From Ignavibacteriales bacterium (GTDB lineage Bacteria; Bacteroidota; Ignavibacteria; Ignavibacteriales; Melioribacteraceae), in assembly GCA_026390795.1 (NCBI GenBank), contig JAPLFG010000003.1:1364001-1428000 (forward strand): a stretch of DNA of 64,000 nt, read 5' to 3'. Every line of letters begins with the position of its first letter. Position 1 is the first letter of the stretch. A program made the translations under genes and the position numbers. A model generated the notes under the pieces. That model was not told the origin of the DNA. It saw nothing but the letters and a program-made list of their open reading frames with translations, and did no database searches. This document shows positions 52,188-60,261 of the stretch, piece by piece.

Positions 52188-53966
52188 CTATCTTTTCGGA
52201 AACATCAGTTTCTCATCATTCTCACGAGCTTTATTCCACCAATCCGAAGGAATTACTTTCCAGTTATTCAAAATTTTAGGTGTAACAGTTTTCTTCTGCT
52301 CTATCCACTTCATCATATAAAAGCGCAAATCCTTTTCGGTAGATGTTAAAATTCTTTCAGCCAGTTCTTCTTTCGGAATTTTGGCTCCTTCAACAAGATG
52401 TCCGCCTCCTCCGTTTCCCCGGTACGAATTAACCGCCACTTTATATTTTTTGTTTAAATCGAATTGTATGCCGCCGCTCATTGAAGAGATGCTGACTCTT
52501 TCTCCAGCCGGTTTCGATATATCAACGGTATAATTAATTCCGGCAGCACAGTCAAAATTGTAATACGGAACTTTAAGAATTGGAGTTTTACTCCGTTCGT
52601 TAAATTTCACGTTTCCATTATCATCCAGCAGAAAATTTATAAGATGATCATTTTCGCTTTTCATTTGATTGAACCAGAGTTTGTACGAATACTCTAAATA
52701 ATTTTTAATCTCGGCACCGCTCATTGTCATTGTGTACAATAAATTTTCGTATTTGTATAAACTGAACATATTGCCGATGGTTATTTCGCCCTTGTTTATT
52801 CTAGCGTCAAATGAAAGAGGTGCGGTGAAAGAAACCTCTGCTTTAGTTAGATCCAGCTGAACTGTTTGAATCAGATCCGTAAATGAAGATGGACCGAACA
52901 AAGATTCGGATGAAGAAATACTTTCCGTGAAATTTCCGATCGGCTGCTTGACGTATTTGTTTACTTCATCAAATGCATAATTAAATTTTGCGGTAAACTC
53001 TTTATCCGGTTGAAAATTTTTTGTCTCAACAATCTCCCCGCTAATCTCTTTTTCCCATACTTTCTTTTCGGAGTTAAATGTTAAAGCACAATTTGCCACA
53101 GCCATATCCCGCGCCGCATTTACTCCACCGAGAATTAATATTTTTTTTCCTTCGGAGTTTGTAACACTGTAATTCCATCCGTGATGATCGTGCCCAACAA
53201 AAACAATATCAAATCCGGGAACGCGCTCGGCAACAAGTTGTGAAGCGTTTTCGTTTTTGGGAGAATTTTCATTCTGCCCCCCGTATGTGGCTTCAACGCC
53301 GGAGTGAAAAAGTCCAATCATCAAATCCGGTTTTTCTTTTTCCCTTATTATTGAAACCCACTTTTTTGCAGTCTCTATCATATCCAAAAATTCCATTCCA
53401 TCCCAGATTTTCGGAGGAAGCCAATTCGGGATTGCCGGAGTAATCAATCCGAGTACCGCAATCTTAATCCCTCTTCTCTTTATTATTGTATACGGCTTGA
53501 AATATTGTTTGCCGGTTTTTTTATAAACTGCATTGGCAGCGAGCCACGGAAATCTAAATTGTTTATTAACGCGGTCATAAACCGGGTGACCGGTTTCAAT
53601 ATCATGATTTCCTACAGCGGCTGCATCGTACTTCAGATAATTCATAATTTGTGCCCAGACATGAGGCACATTTGTTTTTTCGAAGTTATAATAATAAACA
53701 AGCGGTGTTCCTTGAAGCAGATCCCCTCCGCTCAAAAGTATTACTTGTTGATCTTTCTTTGCGCGCTCTTGTTTAACGTAAGTTGTTACTTGAGCAAGAG
53801 AGTTGTTGGATGGTTTCTGATCTGTGAAATCATATGGAAACGCCGCGCCATGCTCATCGGTTGTTTCAATTATTTTGAACTTGACAGTCTGGGCGCCGAG
53901 CTCTAAAATAAAAATGAAATTAATTATCAGCAGAAAAGAAAATAGTTTGAAAAATCTATTTCTCAT
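52188..53966 (-). CDS. Secreted 5'-nucleotidase/cyclic phosphodiesterase family enzyme
   Basis: 592 aa with signal peptide (MRNRFFKLFSFLLIINFIFILELGAQ). N-terminal metallophosphatase domain (about 28-340): TTDEHGA, LSGGDLLQGTP, AVGNHDIETG, GLFHSGVE and FVGHDHHGW supply the two-metal site. C-terminal 5'-nucleotidase domain (about 355-560) with the substrate motif KVAVNSYRGNGGGGHL. UshA/CpdB-like; releases nucleosides and phosphate from nucleotides outside the cytoplasm. Could act downstream of the secreted nuclease. Confidence 0.92.
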   Translation of the reverse strand: MRNRFFKLFSFLLIINFIFILELGAQTVKFKIIETTDEHGAAFPYDFTDQKPSNNSLAQVTTYVKQERAKKDQQVILLSGGDLLQGTPLVYYYNFEKTNVPHVWAQIMNYLKYDAAAVGNHDIETGHPVYDRVNKQFRFPWLAANAVYKKTGKQYFKPYTIIKRRGIKIAVLGLITPAIPNWLPPKIWDGMEFLDMIETAKKWVSIIREKEKPDLMIGLFHSGVEATYGGQNENSPKNENASQLVAERVPGFDIVFVGHDHHGWNYSVTNSEGKKILILGGVNAARDMAVANCALTFNSEKKVWEKEISGEIVETKNFQPDKEFTAKFNYAFDEVNKYVKQPIGNFTESISSSESLFGPSSFTDLIQTVQLDLTKAEVSFTAPLSFDARINKGEITIGNMFSLYKYENLLYTMTMSGAEIKNYLEYSYKLWFNQMKSENDHLINFLLDDNGNVKFNERSKTPILKVPYYNFDCAAGINYTVDISKPAGERVSISSMSGGIQFDLNKKYKVAVNSYRGNGGGGHLVEGAKIPKEELAERILTSTEKDLRFYMMKWIEQKKTVTPKILNNWKVIPSDWWNKARENDEKLMFPKR

Positions 53967-54028
53967 GAATGTTATTCCTTAAGAAATTTTGAAAGGTAAA
54001 ATACATTTTAATTCAGATGGTTGGCAAT

Positions 54029-54217
54029 CTAGGCTGGCTCTGAATTGGAATCCTTAGAACCCGGCTCCTCTTTTAATCTCCCGTTTTTCTTAAGGAGCTC
54101 TCTAAGTAAGAATTCTATTTGAGAATTGATGCTTCTGAAATCATCGGCTGCCCACTTTTCTAATGCTGAGTAAGTCTTGTCATCAATTCTCAGTAAAAAT
54201 TTTTTCTTTTCTGCCAT
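54029..54217 (-). CDS. Arc-like ribbon-helix-helix DNA-binding protein
   Basis: 62 aa. KKFLLRIDDKTYSALEKWAADDFRSINSQIEFLLRELLKKNGR is a ribbon-helix-helix fold of the Arc/TraY type; the tail is acidic. It is the last gene of the SPFH operon, a pairing I recall from other genomes. It probably dimerises and autoregulates the operon; the TGATA/TATCA palindrome in the SPFH promoter is a candidate site. Confidence 0.75.
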   Translation of the reverse strand: MAEKKKFLLRIDDKTYSALEKWAADDFRSINSQIEFLLRELLKKNGRLKEEPGSKDSNSEPA

Positions 54218-54232
54218 TTTATTTCTTAATTC

Positions 54233-54748
54233 CTAACCGGCGGAATGAGCCGCCTGGTGTCTTTGTTCAACTGTAATTATATAAGCAAGCATTATTAACC
54301 ACGGATATTTGTCTAATGTTTCGGATTTTTTTTCAATCACCACTTCGGCTTTATCACCCATCGCCACTTTTGGTTTGATCTTAACAAGGCATTCATCGCG
54401 CTCGTTTGTAATTTCGCAGAATCCTTTGAAAAGATGAGGAACAATTTTTATTTGTTCCCCTTTTGGCAATGAAAGCGTTCCCTTGCTTCTCAATCCATCT
54501 CGTTTAAAACTAGCAAACGGCATTTCATAACCCGTTTCGCGGATCTCTAATGCGGTTCTCCAGCAGCTTGGTCTGTATATCTCCCAATTTTTGTTTTGAA
54601 TAAAAACTTCCCACCGCATTCCAAAAAATCCCCGCTGTTGAAGAGTGCCGATTAGTTCATCGTTCACTCTAAGTTCATGAAATCTCTTAAAAAAAGATGG
54701 TTGAGAAAATTTAATATTTTCTCCTGAATATTCTGATAGCTGTTTCAT
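54233..54748 (-). CDS. Hypothetical protein of the SPFH operon
   Basis: 171 aa, no signal peptide; one C-terminal hydrophobic stretch (YPWLIMLAYIITVEQ). It is beta-rich and contains repeated hydrophobic strands (FGMRWEVFIQNKNWEIYRPSCWRTALEI). It resembles tubby/LURP-type scaffold proteins in pattern only. It lies 15 nt before the ribbon-helix-helix gene. Unknown function; its position suggests it works with the SPFH protein. Confidence 0.6.
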   Translation of the reverse strand: MKQLSEYSGENIKFSQPSFFKRFHELRVNDELIGTLQQRGFFGMRWEVFIQNKNWEIYRPSCWRTALEIRETGYEMPFASFKRDGLRSKGTLSLPKGEQIKIVPHLFKGFCEITNERDECLVKIKPKVAMGDKAEVVIEKKSETLDKYPWLIMLAYIITVEQRHQAAHSAG

Positions 54749-54781
54749 ATCATTTATATTTTATTTGGAAATATGCATTCA

Positions 54782-55078
54782 TTACATCTTCATATTACTC
54801 ATTAAATTAATCCAGCCGGGATTTATAGTCTCAACAAGTTTTTCCTTTTTGTCCCGGCTCAAATTTCTAATTTCTTTTTCGCGGTCGATAGCAGTTCCAA
54901 TATTTGGGATTGATTCGTAATAAACCAACTTATTTACTTTATAATTTTTTACGAAACCATCAGTAAGATTATCCGAACTCATAAGAAATTTTATTGTCCG
55001 GTCGTTTATAAGATCAACATAGATCATGTTATTCTTCAGGTTAGTTATCATATAAACGAAATAATTTTCAGCATTCAT
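54782..55078 (-). CDS. Degenerate GIY-YIG family protein
   Basis: 98 aa, clearly homologous to the intact protein at 14213: YFVYMITNLKNN, then TDGFVKNYKVNKLVYYE, TAIDREKEIRN and KKEKLVETINPGW. However the YTG motif is YVD, and the segment holding the catalytic Arg and His (IKRVYEHK in the intact copy) reads DRTIKFLM. It should be catalytically dead. It sits between SPFH and its hypothetical partner on the same strand and has no palindromic arms. Either a decaying selfish gene or a repurposed DNA-binding protein. Confidence 0.7.
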   Translation of the reverse strand: MNAENYFVYMITNLKNNMIYVDLINDRTIKFLMSSDNLTDGFVKNYKVNKLVYYESIPNIGTAIDREKEIRNLSRDKKEKLVETINPGWINLMSNMKM

Positions 55079-55145
55079 AAAATTAATCTACAAGTCAAAT
55101 AAAAGTAATCGTACACCACTTTTTATAACAACCGCAGAGTTAAGT

Positions 55146-56018
55146 TTAATAAAGCGAACCGGCATTAATAATCGGCTGAGCTTGTGCTTCGGAAACAAGT
55201 GCAACTAAAAGATTATTAACCATCATGGCCTTTTTCTCGTTGTCAAGATCTACGATATTATGTTCGCTTAAAGATTTCAATGCCATATCAACCATTCCTA
55301 CCGCTCCCTCGACAATCTTTGTTCTTGCAGCAACAACAGCTTGTGCTTGCTGACGGCGCAGCATAGCTTGTGCAATTTCGGGCGCATATGATAAATGACT
55401 AATTCTCGATTCTAGAATTTCAACACCGCAAACTTCCAATCTTGTTTGGACTTGTTTTTTCATTGCCTCAGAAATTTCTATCTGATTTCCAACCAAAGAA
55501 AATTTATCATGTTCGGATGAATCATAAGCATATTCGGTTGCCAATCCGCGTATTGCCGTTTCACTTTGAATAGCGACAAATCCTTCATAGTTCTGTACAT
55601 CAAATAATGCGCGCGCGGGATCTATAACGCGCCAAACAACTACGGCTGCTATCTGAATCGGATTGCCGTGAAGGTCGTTAACCTTAATCGTCTCGCTTTG
55701 AAAATTTCTGATTCTAAGTGAAACTAATTTTTTTGTTGTAAAAGGATTTACCCACCAGAAACCCGATACGCGAATAGTTCCTAAATATCTTCCGAAGAGA
55801 ACGAGTACACGCGAATCATTCGGCTGAACAACCATGAACCCGCCGATTGAAAGTAAAATCAAAATTGTAATGGGAATAAAAAACCAAAGTACTGTTGTAT
55901 CTTCAGTCATTATTCCATTTCTGAGAAGTAGAACATCTCCAACAATAAAAAGAATAACCACAAGAATGGCCATAAATCCATTCATTTTGTTTGCAGATTT
56001 TTCAGTTATTGCTTCCAT
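55146..56018 (-). CDS. SPFH/Band 7 domain membrane protein
   Basis: 290 aa. Two N-terminal hydrophobic segments ([13 protein letters not shown] and [13 protein letters not shown]) precede the SPFH domain ([30 protein letters not shown] ... [17 protein letters not shown]). A helical C-terminus follows with [27 protein letters not shown]. Stomatin/flotillin-like membrane scaffold, probably oligomeric. Good SD (AAGGAG). It is the first gene of an operon with a degenerate GIY-YIG, a hypothetical and a ribbon-helix-helix gene. Confidence 0.88.
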   Translation of the reverse strand: MEAITEKSANKMNGFMAILVVILFIVGDVLLLRNGIMTEDTTVLWFFIPITILILLSIGGFMVVQPNDSRVLVLFGRYLGTIRVSGFWWVNPFTTKKLVSLRIRNFQSETIKVNDLHGNPIQIAAVVVWRVIDPARALFDVQNYEGFVAIQSETAIRGLATEYAYDSSEHDKFSLVGNQIEISEAMKKQVQTRLEVCGVEILESRISHLSYAPEIAQAMLRRQQAQAVVAARTKIVEGAVGMVDMALKSLSEHNIVDLDNEKKAMMVNNLLVALVSEAQAQPIINAGSLY

Positions 56019-56037
56019 TTTCCAACTCCTTATTTTG

Positions 56038-56080
56038 GCTATCAGAATGATATCATATTGGTATCAAAAAGTCAAGAGGG
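56038..56080 (-). promoter_or_regulatory. Promoter of the SPFH operon with inverted repeat
   Basis: The minus strand carries TTGACT, a 17-bp spacer and TATCAT (sigma70-like). Inside it TGATA and TATCA arms form an inverted repeat over the -10 box, a candidate site for the operon's own ribbon-helix-helix protein. Confidence 0.45.
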
Positions 56081-56158
56081 ATTTAAAAAATTTTTTCTGG
56101 GATTGGCAAAATTACGCCGCTGAAGAGTATTATATATTAGAGCATCTATTTAAAACAA

Positions 56159-56184
56159 AAAACCCTGGCTATTGCCAGGGTTTT
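56159..56184. terminator. Bidirectional terminator after the cold-shock gene
   Basis: AAAACCCTGGC (56159-56169) and GCCAGGGTTTT (56174-56184) form an 11-bp stem with a 4-nt loop and T runs on both strands. Confidence 0.85.
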
Positions 56185-56204
56185 TCATTAAGAATAATTT
56201 ATTC

Positions 56205-56417
56205 TTAGCGGATAACTTTAACTTCAGCTGCTTGAAGTCCTTTTGGACCTTGTGTAACTGAGAATTCAACCTTATCATTTTCGTTTAGTGTTTTATATCC
56301 ATCGCCAATAATTGATTGAAAGTGAACGAATACATCTTCTCCACCTTCTTGAGAAATAAAACCAAAACCCTTTGTGCTGTTAAACCATTTAACAGATCCT
56401 TGTTTGCGCTCTGCCAT
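56205..56417 (-). CDS. Cold shock domain protein (CspA family)
   Basis: 70 aa. RNP1 KGFGFISQ and RNP2 VFVHFQ motifs of a single cold-shock domain ([32 protein letters not shown]). RNA chaperone/single-strand binder. TAGGAG precedes the ATG. The upstream ~140 nt lack another gene and contain a hexanucleotide tandem repeat, so a long 5' leader, as in cspA, is plausible but unproven. Confidence 0.95.
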   Translation of the reverse strand: MAERKQGSVKWFNSTKGFGFISQEGGEDVFVHFQSIIGDGYKTLNENDKVEFSVTQGPKGLQAAEVKVIR

Positions 56418-56498
56418 AACAGAACTCCTATAATAATTTGTAAATAAATAATTGATTGTTTACGACAGGGCTTTAAGATTGTGAAGGGTTCGAATTTA

Positions 56499-56522
56499 CT
56501 TCTACTTCTACATCTACATCTA
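56499..56522 (-). repeat. Hexanucleotide tandem repeat in the csp leader region
   Basis: Four 6-bp units: CTTCTA, CTTCTA, CATCTA, CATCTA on the plus strand (TAGATG/TAGAAG in the sense of the csp gene). It lies about 80-105 nt before the start codon. Confidence 0.5.
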
Positions 56523-56772
56523 AAGTTACTGCCATTACAACCGTAAACATACATTATCTCTTCATACTAACCAAATTATGATTTAATAATTTAAGTGATC
56601 TTAAGACACTGTCTCCCGTGTTGATTTTGGCAATAAATACTATCTTTACACCATTTTTCGCTTATAAAAAATCGAGGTTGGCCTGAAATTTAAATTAAAT
56701 CGTTCGATAATATGTTCGAGATCTATTTGTAGATCAATTAATAAACATTTATCAACATCCGGGGAGAAAAAA

Positions 56773-56973
56773 ATGGAAGTCATTACATTGGGTCTAATGT
56801 TTAGAGATCCTCCCGTAACAAAAGATGATCTAAAGAGAGCACAACAATCCGTACAGCCTGTAAATTTTCCTTCTTATGAAGCTGTGATCTCTGATAAAGC
56901 AAAAGCGTTGGCGGTTAAAATGGCAGAAAAGGCAATTCATAAGGAATCTAATGAACCGATGATTTCGAAATGA
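56773..56973 (+). CDS. Small hypothetical protein
   Basis: 66 aa, no signal peptide. GGGGAGAAAAAA directly before the ATG is a convincing ribosome site. The C-terminal half is predicted helical (SDKAKALAVKMAEKAIHKE). I recognise no family. It stands alone; 56974-57304 (about 330 nt) holds no other gene, terminator or repeat that I can support. Confidence 0.5.
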   Translation: MEVITLGLMFRDPPVTKDDLKRAQQSVQPVNFPSYEAVISDKAKALAVKMAEKAIHKESNEPMISK

Positions 56974-57304
56974 TGATATTGCAAATTTTTCTGTTCATAT
57001 TTCAAAAACAATCTTTTGTGAAAGCTGCGGAACCGAATAACATTTGGTGCCATTCCAAGAGCTATATTAATTTCAAAATCTCGTGAGGCCATTCCCGTTC
57101 AATTATCTAATTAATTCTATCGTATCACTCATACTTTTCTAGCCTTTATTAAAAACTCCTAGTATTGAAAAAATAATTAATGAATACATGCACAATAGTT
57201 TATCATTAGTGTCGCTATTAAAATTTAGTATTGTGAATTAGTAATCGTTATCTATTTTTGTGTTGAAGCAATCTCAGAGTTATATCAAAAAACAAAAAGA
57301 CAAA

Positions 57305-57979
57305 ATGAAAAACTTAATTCAAATTGCAGGCGTGATAGATAAAGAAGAGGCGAAAACGTTAATGTCTCTTGGCGTGGATTATTTGGGGTTCCCATTACGG
57401 CTGCCGGTAAATGAAGAAGACTTGACTGAAGAGGAAGCTGTTGAGGTCATCAAAATAATTGTTCCGCCTCACAGCGCAGTGTTGATAACTTATTTAAACA
57501 ATGCTAATGAGATAATAAATTTTTGCGATAAGCTGAATGTAAAGATTGTTCAACTGCATGGTCACATATCTCAAGAAGAATTAGAAAAAACAAAATCATT
57601 ACGTCCCGATCTTGAAATAATTAAAAGTCTTGTCGTTGCACAAAATAATTATAGTGAACTCGAAAAGATTATAAACACTCTTTCTCAATGGATAGACGCT
57701 TATATCACGGACACATTTGATCCGGTGACCGGCGCATCGGGGGCGACGGGCAAGACGCATGATTGGAGTATAAGCAAAAAAATTGTTGAGGTATCTCCTA
57801 AACCGGTTATAATAGCCGGAGGATTAAATTCCGTAAATGTTAAAAACGCAATCTTGGAAATTCATCCGGCCGGAGTTGATGTTCACACGGGAGTAGAATC
57901 TAAAGACGGAAGAAAAAATTACGAGCTAGTTAAAAAGTTTGTAGAAGAGTCAAAAGAAGGTTTCGATCTAATAAATTAA
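57305..57979 (+). CDS. TrpF-like (phosphoribosylanthranilate isomerase family) protein without catalytic Cys
   Basis: 224 aa from the Met at 57305; a start 15 codons earlier gives a lysine-rich extension without family similarity. TrpF-type barrel: VKIVQLHGHIS, ITDTFDPVTGASGATGKTHDWS, PVIIAGGLNSVNVKNAI and GVDVHTGVESKDGRKN are conserved, including the phosphate-binding glycines and the aspartate region. However the N-terminal KICGI motif reads IQIAGVID, so the catalytic Cys is Ala. No other trp genes are near. Perhaps a different sugar-phosphate isomerase or binding role. Confidence 0.75.
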   Translation: MKNLIQIAGVIDKEEAKTLMSLGVDYLGFPLRLPVNEEDLTEEEAVEVIKIIVPPHSAVLITYLNNANEIINFCDKLNVKIVQLHGHISQEELEKTKSLRPDLEIIKSLVVAQNNYSELEKIINTLSQWIDAYITDTFDPVTGASGATGKTHDWSISKKIVEVSPKPVIIAGGLNSVNVKNAILEIHPAGVDVHTGVESKDGRKNYELVKKFVEESKEGFDLIN

Positions 57980-57987
57980 CACCGCAT

Positions 57988-58119
57988 TCATAAGGCATCT
58001 TCTTTGCCAACTCTAATTTTTGTTCGCTTATAAATTTTTTCCGATTCTTTTACTTTGACCCGCTGCTTTGGTAAGGGAATACGGATTTTTTTCTTTTTTA
58101 TTTTTGGCTTAGTAGTCAT
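57988..58119 (-). CDS. Very small basic protein
   Basis: 43 aa: MTTKPKIKKKKIRIPLPKQR then VKVKESEKIYKRTKIRVGKE and DAL. Extremely Lys/Arg-rich, with an IPLP core I associate loosely with short conserved basic proteins of this phylum. TATATTTA 12 nt upstream resembles a -7 box. It could be a nucleic-acid or ribosome-associated peptide; it converges on the TrpF-like gene. Real status uncertain. Confidence 0.4.
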   Translation of the reverse strand: MTTKPKIKKKKIRIPLPKQRVKVKESEKIYKRTKIRVGKEDAL

Positions 58120-58202
58120 ATCGCTTAAATATAAGTCCGGAGTTTTAATCACAATTATGCAGACGTAATTTTGTCAACTTTGATCTCTATTTCAAGTGGT
58201 GG

Positions 58203-58481
58203 GTGAATAAATCTATTTTTTATTACACCCAATCAAATATTAGTTGGGGAACCTTAAGCGAGGGCGGGTACAGTTATTTCTGGTGGCTTGGAAAACTCGC
58301 CGGGAAGAAAATCTTTTTCTCGATTGGTCACGGCGGGCAGTATGTTATATGCGCCCCATTCTTAAACATGATAGTTGCCGCTACATCATACCCGAATTTC
58401 GATTGGGATTCTGCAGACATACACGAACGCGCGGTTCTTCTGATCATCTCGAATTATATTATTCCGTCTGTTGTTCAATAA
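58203..58481 (+). pseudogene. C-terminal remnant of a serine hydrolase (class C beta-lactamase-like)
   Basis: About 92 codons. GYSYFWWLGKLAGKKIFFSIG followed by HGGQYVICAPFLNMIVAATS matches the C-terminal end of beta-lactamase/AmpC-fold serine hydrolases (KTG-equivalent HGGQ motif, then P.l..vvv.TS). The SxxK and YxN halves are missing; upstream sequence in any frame is not recognisable. It has a GTG at 58203 but no ribosome site. Most likely a decayed gene end. Confidence 0.55.
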
Positions 58482-59432
58482 TTATTCAAGCGGAATTTTA
58501 TTCTTATTTTCATTAACCCAGTCATCAAAACTTTTTAAAGAAGGATTTATGGATTTAGAAAATTCAAGACTCCTTGCACCGCAGAAGTAATTTTCAAAAT
58601 CATGTTTGAACTGGAACATATTTCCAAGATCTTCCGCACCTGGAAATCCGAAACCGCGGTAAACATCAAATGGAATAGAGTTATAAGAAATATTTTGACC
58701 AAGAGCTTTTGTTAATGAGGCAGCTATTTCATTTCCGGTTAAATGTCCCCCGGCTATACCGACCGTTTTACCGATGAATTTTTCCCCGCCTTTAAAAATT
58801 CCATAGGCACACTTGCCAATATCTTCGGAAGCGATTCCGGGAAGTTTCTTATCGCCCATCGGGAACGTTATGGCAAAATTTCTGTTCTGATCCTTCTTGG
58901 GTCCCATTCCGAAATAAAGAAAATTCTCCCAGAAAAAAGAAGTTAATAGAAACGTTACAGGCACGCCTTGTTCCGTAAAAAATTTGTTTGATTCTCCCTT
59001 GGCATCAAAATGAGGAACTTTATAATGACCGCCAAGAGTTGGCATTCTTTTATCATCGAGCGGAACCCAGTTGCGTGTATCTTCAAGTGTTGACCAGATG
59101 ACATGTTTTAAACCGGTTTCTTTGGCTGCCTTTGCAATTGATTCGGCTTGTGAAGATTCTTTTTCCGGCGAAAAGTGGTTCCAAAAAAATGTTACGGCAA
59201 ATGCCCCGTAAGCACCGCTGAAAGCGGACTTAATGCTTTCGTAATCATCTATATCCGCGACAACCACTTCCGCTCCAAGTTCTTTAAGTGCTTTTGCCTT
59301 GTCGGAATTTACATCTCTGGTTAAAGCCCTTACTGTGAACTCGCTTGATTTATCATTCAGGATTGCATGCGCCAATCCCCCGCCCTGCGCCCCGGTGGCT
59401 CCTAATACTGCAATTATTTTTTTATCTGCCAT
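58482..59432 (-). CDS. NmrA-like NAD(P)-binding protein
   Basis: 316 aa. Rossmann fold with AVLGATGAQGGGLA (GxxGxxG variant) at 8-21, RALTRDVNSDKA and VVADIDDYESIKSAF; a later HVIWSTLEDTRNW is typical of NmrA/HSCARG redox-sensing proteins. The usual SDR catalytic YxxxK is not evident, so it is more likely a sensor or binding protein than a dehydrogenase. It abuts the serine hydrolase remnant convergently. Confidence 0.85.
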   Translation of the reverse strand: MADKKIIAVLGATGAQGGGLAHAILNDKSSEFTVRALTRDVNSDKAKALKELGAEVVVADIDDYESIKSAFSGAYGAFAVTFFWNHFSPEKESSQAESIAKAAKETGLKHVIWSTLEDTRNWVPLDDKRMPTLGGHYKVPHFDAKGESNKFFTEQGVPVTFLLTSFFWENFLYFGMGPKKDQNRNFAITFPMGDKKLPGIASEDIGKCAYGIFKGGEKFIGKTVGIAGGHLTGNEIAASLTKALGQNISYNSIPFDVYRGFGFPGAEDLGNMFQFKHDFENYFCGARSLEFSKSINPSLKSFDDWVNENKNKIPLE

Positions 59433-59546
59433 ATACTCTCACTTATTTGATTTATAAATTGAAAACAGTAACTAACAAAAATTGGTTCACCACAAACCAA
59501 AAAATTGAGCAAAGAATAATTACATTTACTGAAGTTTCTTTATGGT

Positions 59547-59577
59547 TTTGCTTAAACAAAATCTTACCCTAAATTTG
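59547..59577 (+). promoter_or_regulatory. Bacteroidetes-type promoter of the gene at 59622
   Basis: TTTG (59547-59550), 19 bp, TAAATTTG (59570-59577): full match to the -33/-7 consensus. The ATG is 44 nt beyond the -7 box. Confidence 0.65.
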
Positions 59578-59621
59578 TAAATAATTATTGCCATCAATTT
59601 CAAATATCTAAGGAAATTACA

Positions 59622-60026
59622 ATGACGAAATTCTTAACATTAGCAATAGTCATTTATTTGTCGGCATTGAGTTCAGTTTCTCTTGCACATGGAAATATTG
59701 AAAAACTATTCTTAGGCAAATGGGTTGGCGGCTCAATGAGGGAGAACACACTGAACATTGACGGCAATACATATAGAATTTCTTTAAGAATTGAAGAGTA
59801 CGACGGTATTTTGATAACAAGAATGGAAAGCCCGGATGCCGATATTTTTAATATTACCGCATCAGAAACTTCAATTGATGGCTATAAGATCAAGATCTTT
59901 TTCAAAGAAATCGATTCCTTATTTAGAGGGACTCTTAATGCTGAAAAAATGGAATTAAATGGGACTTTCATACTTGGTAATAAATATATTTCAATTGGTT
60001 TTAAAAAAATTAGAACTGAAAACTGA
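59622..60026 (+). CDS. Hypothetical secreted protein
   Basis: 134 aa. Signal peptide MTKFLTLAIVIYLSALSSVSLAHG. The mature part is small and beta-rich (GKWVGGSMRENTLNIDGNTYRIS ... IDSLFRGTLNAEKMELNGTFILGN), resembling the N-terminal domain of the alpha/beta hydrolase at 63140 (SLWEGKLKISTVSLRL ... GTFKQGALSLPF). Unknown function. A consensus promoter lies directly upstream; no terminator is obvious in the 235 nt downstream. Confidence 0.7.
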   Translation: MTKFLTLAIVIYLSALSSVSLAHGNIEKLFLGKWVGGSMRENTLNIDGNTYRISLRIEEYDGILITRMESPDADIFNITASETSIDGYKIKIFFKEIDSLFRGTLNAEKMELNGTFILGNKYISIGFKKIRTEN

Positions 60027-60261
60027 TGGAACATTTTTTCAATTACAGAGCTGTTAGTTTTTAATGGCGGTTAGCTAATTCATGATTAAAATCTCTGAAA
60101 CAATAAGTATTCCATATCAAGACAATATAAACACTTATCCGAAAAAATCTTTTTTATACACCGGGCTGACCTTTAGCACGTCTAACCCATGCGGATTCTT
60201 TAATATTATTCAATAGAAATATTTAATTTACACTTAATCATTTATTGCAAAAGGAGAAAGC

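Noticed and set aside
53505-53906. 133-codon frame opposite the 5'-nucleotidase gene
   Set aside because: It is the antisense shadow of a clearly coding nucleotidase sequence.
56285-56554. 89-codon frame overlapping csp and its leader
   Set aside because: Out of frame with the conserved cold-shock protein, Cys/Arg-rich low-quality sequence from the tandem hexamers.
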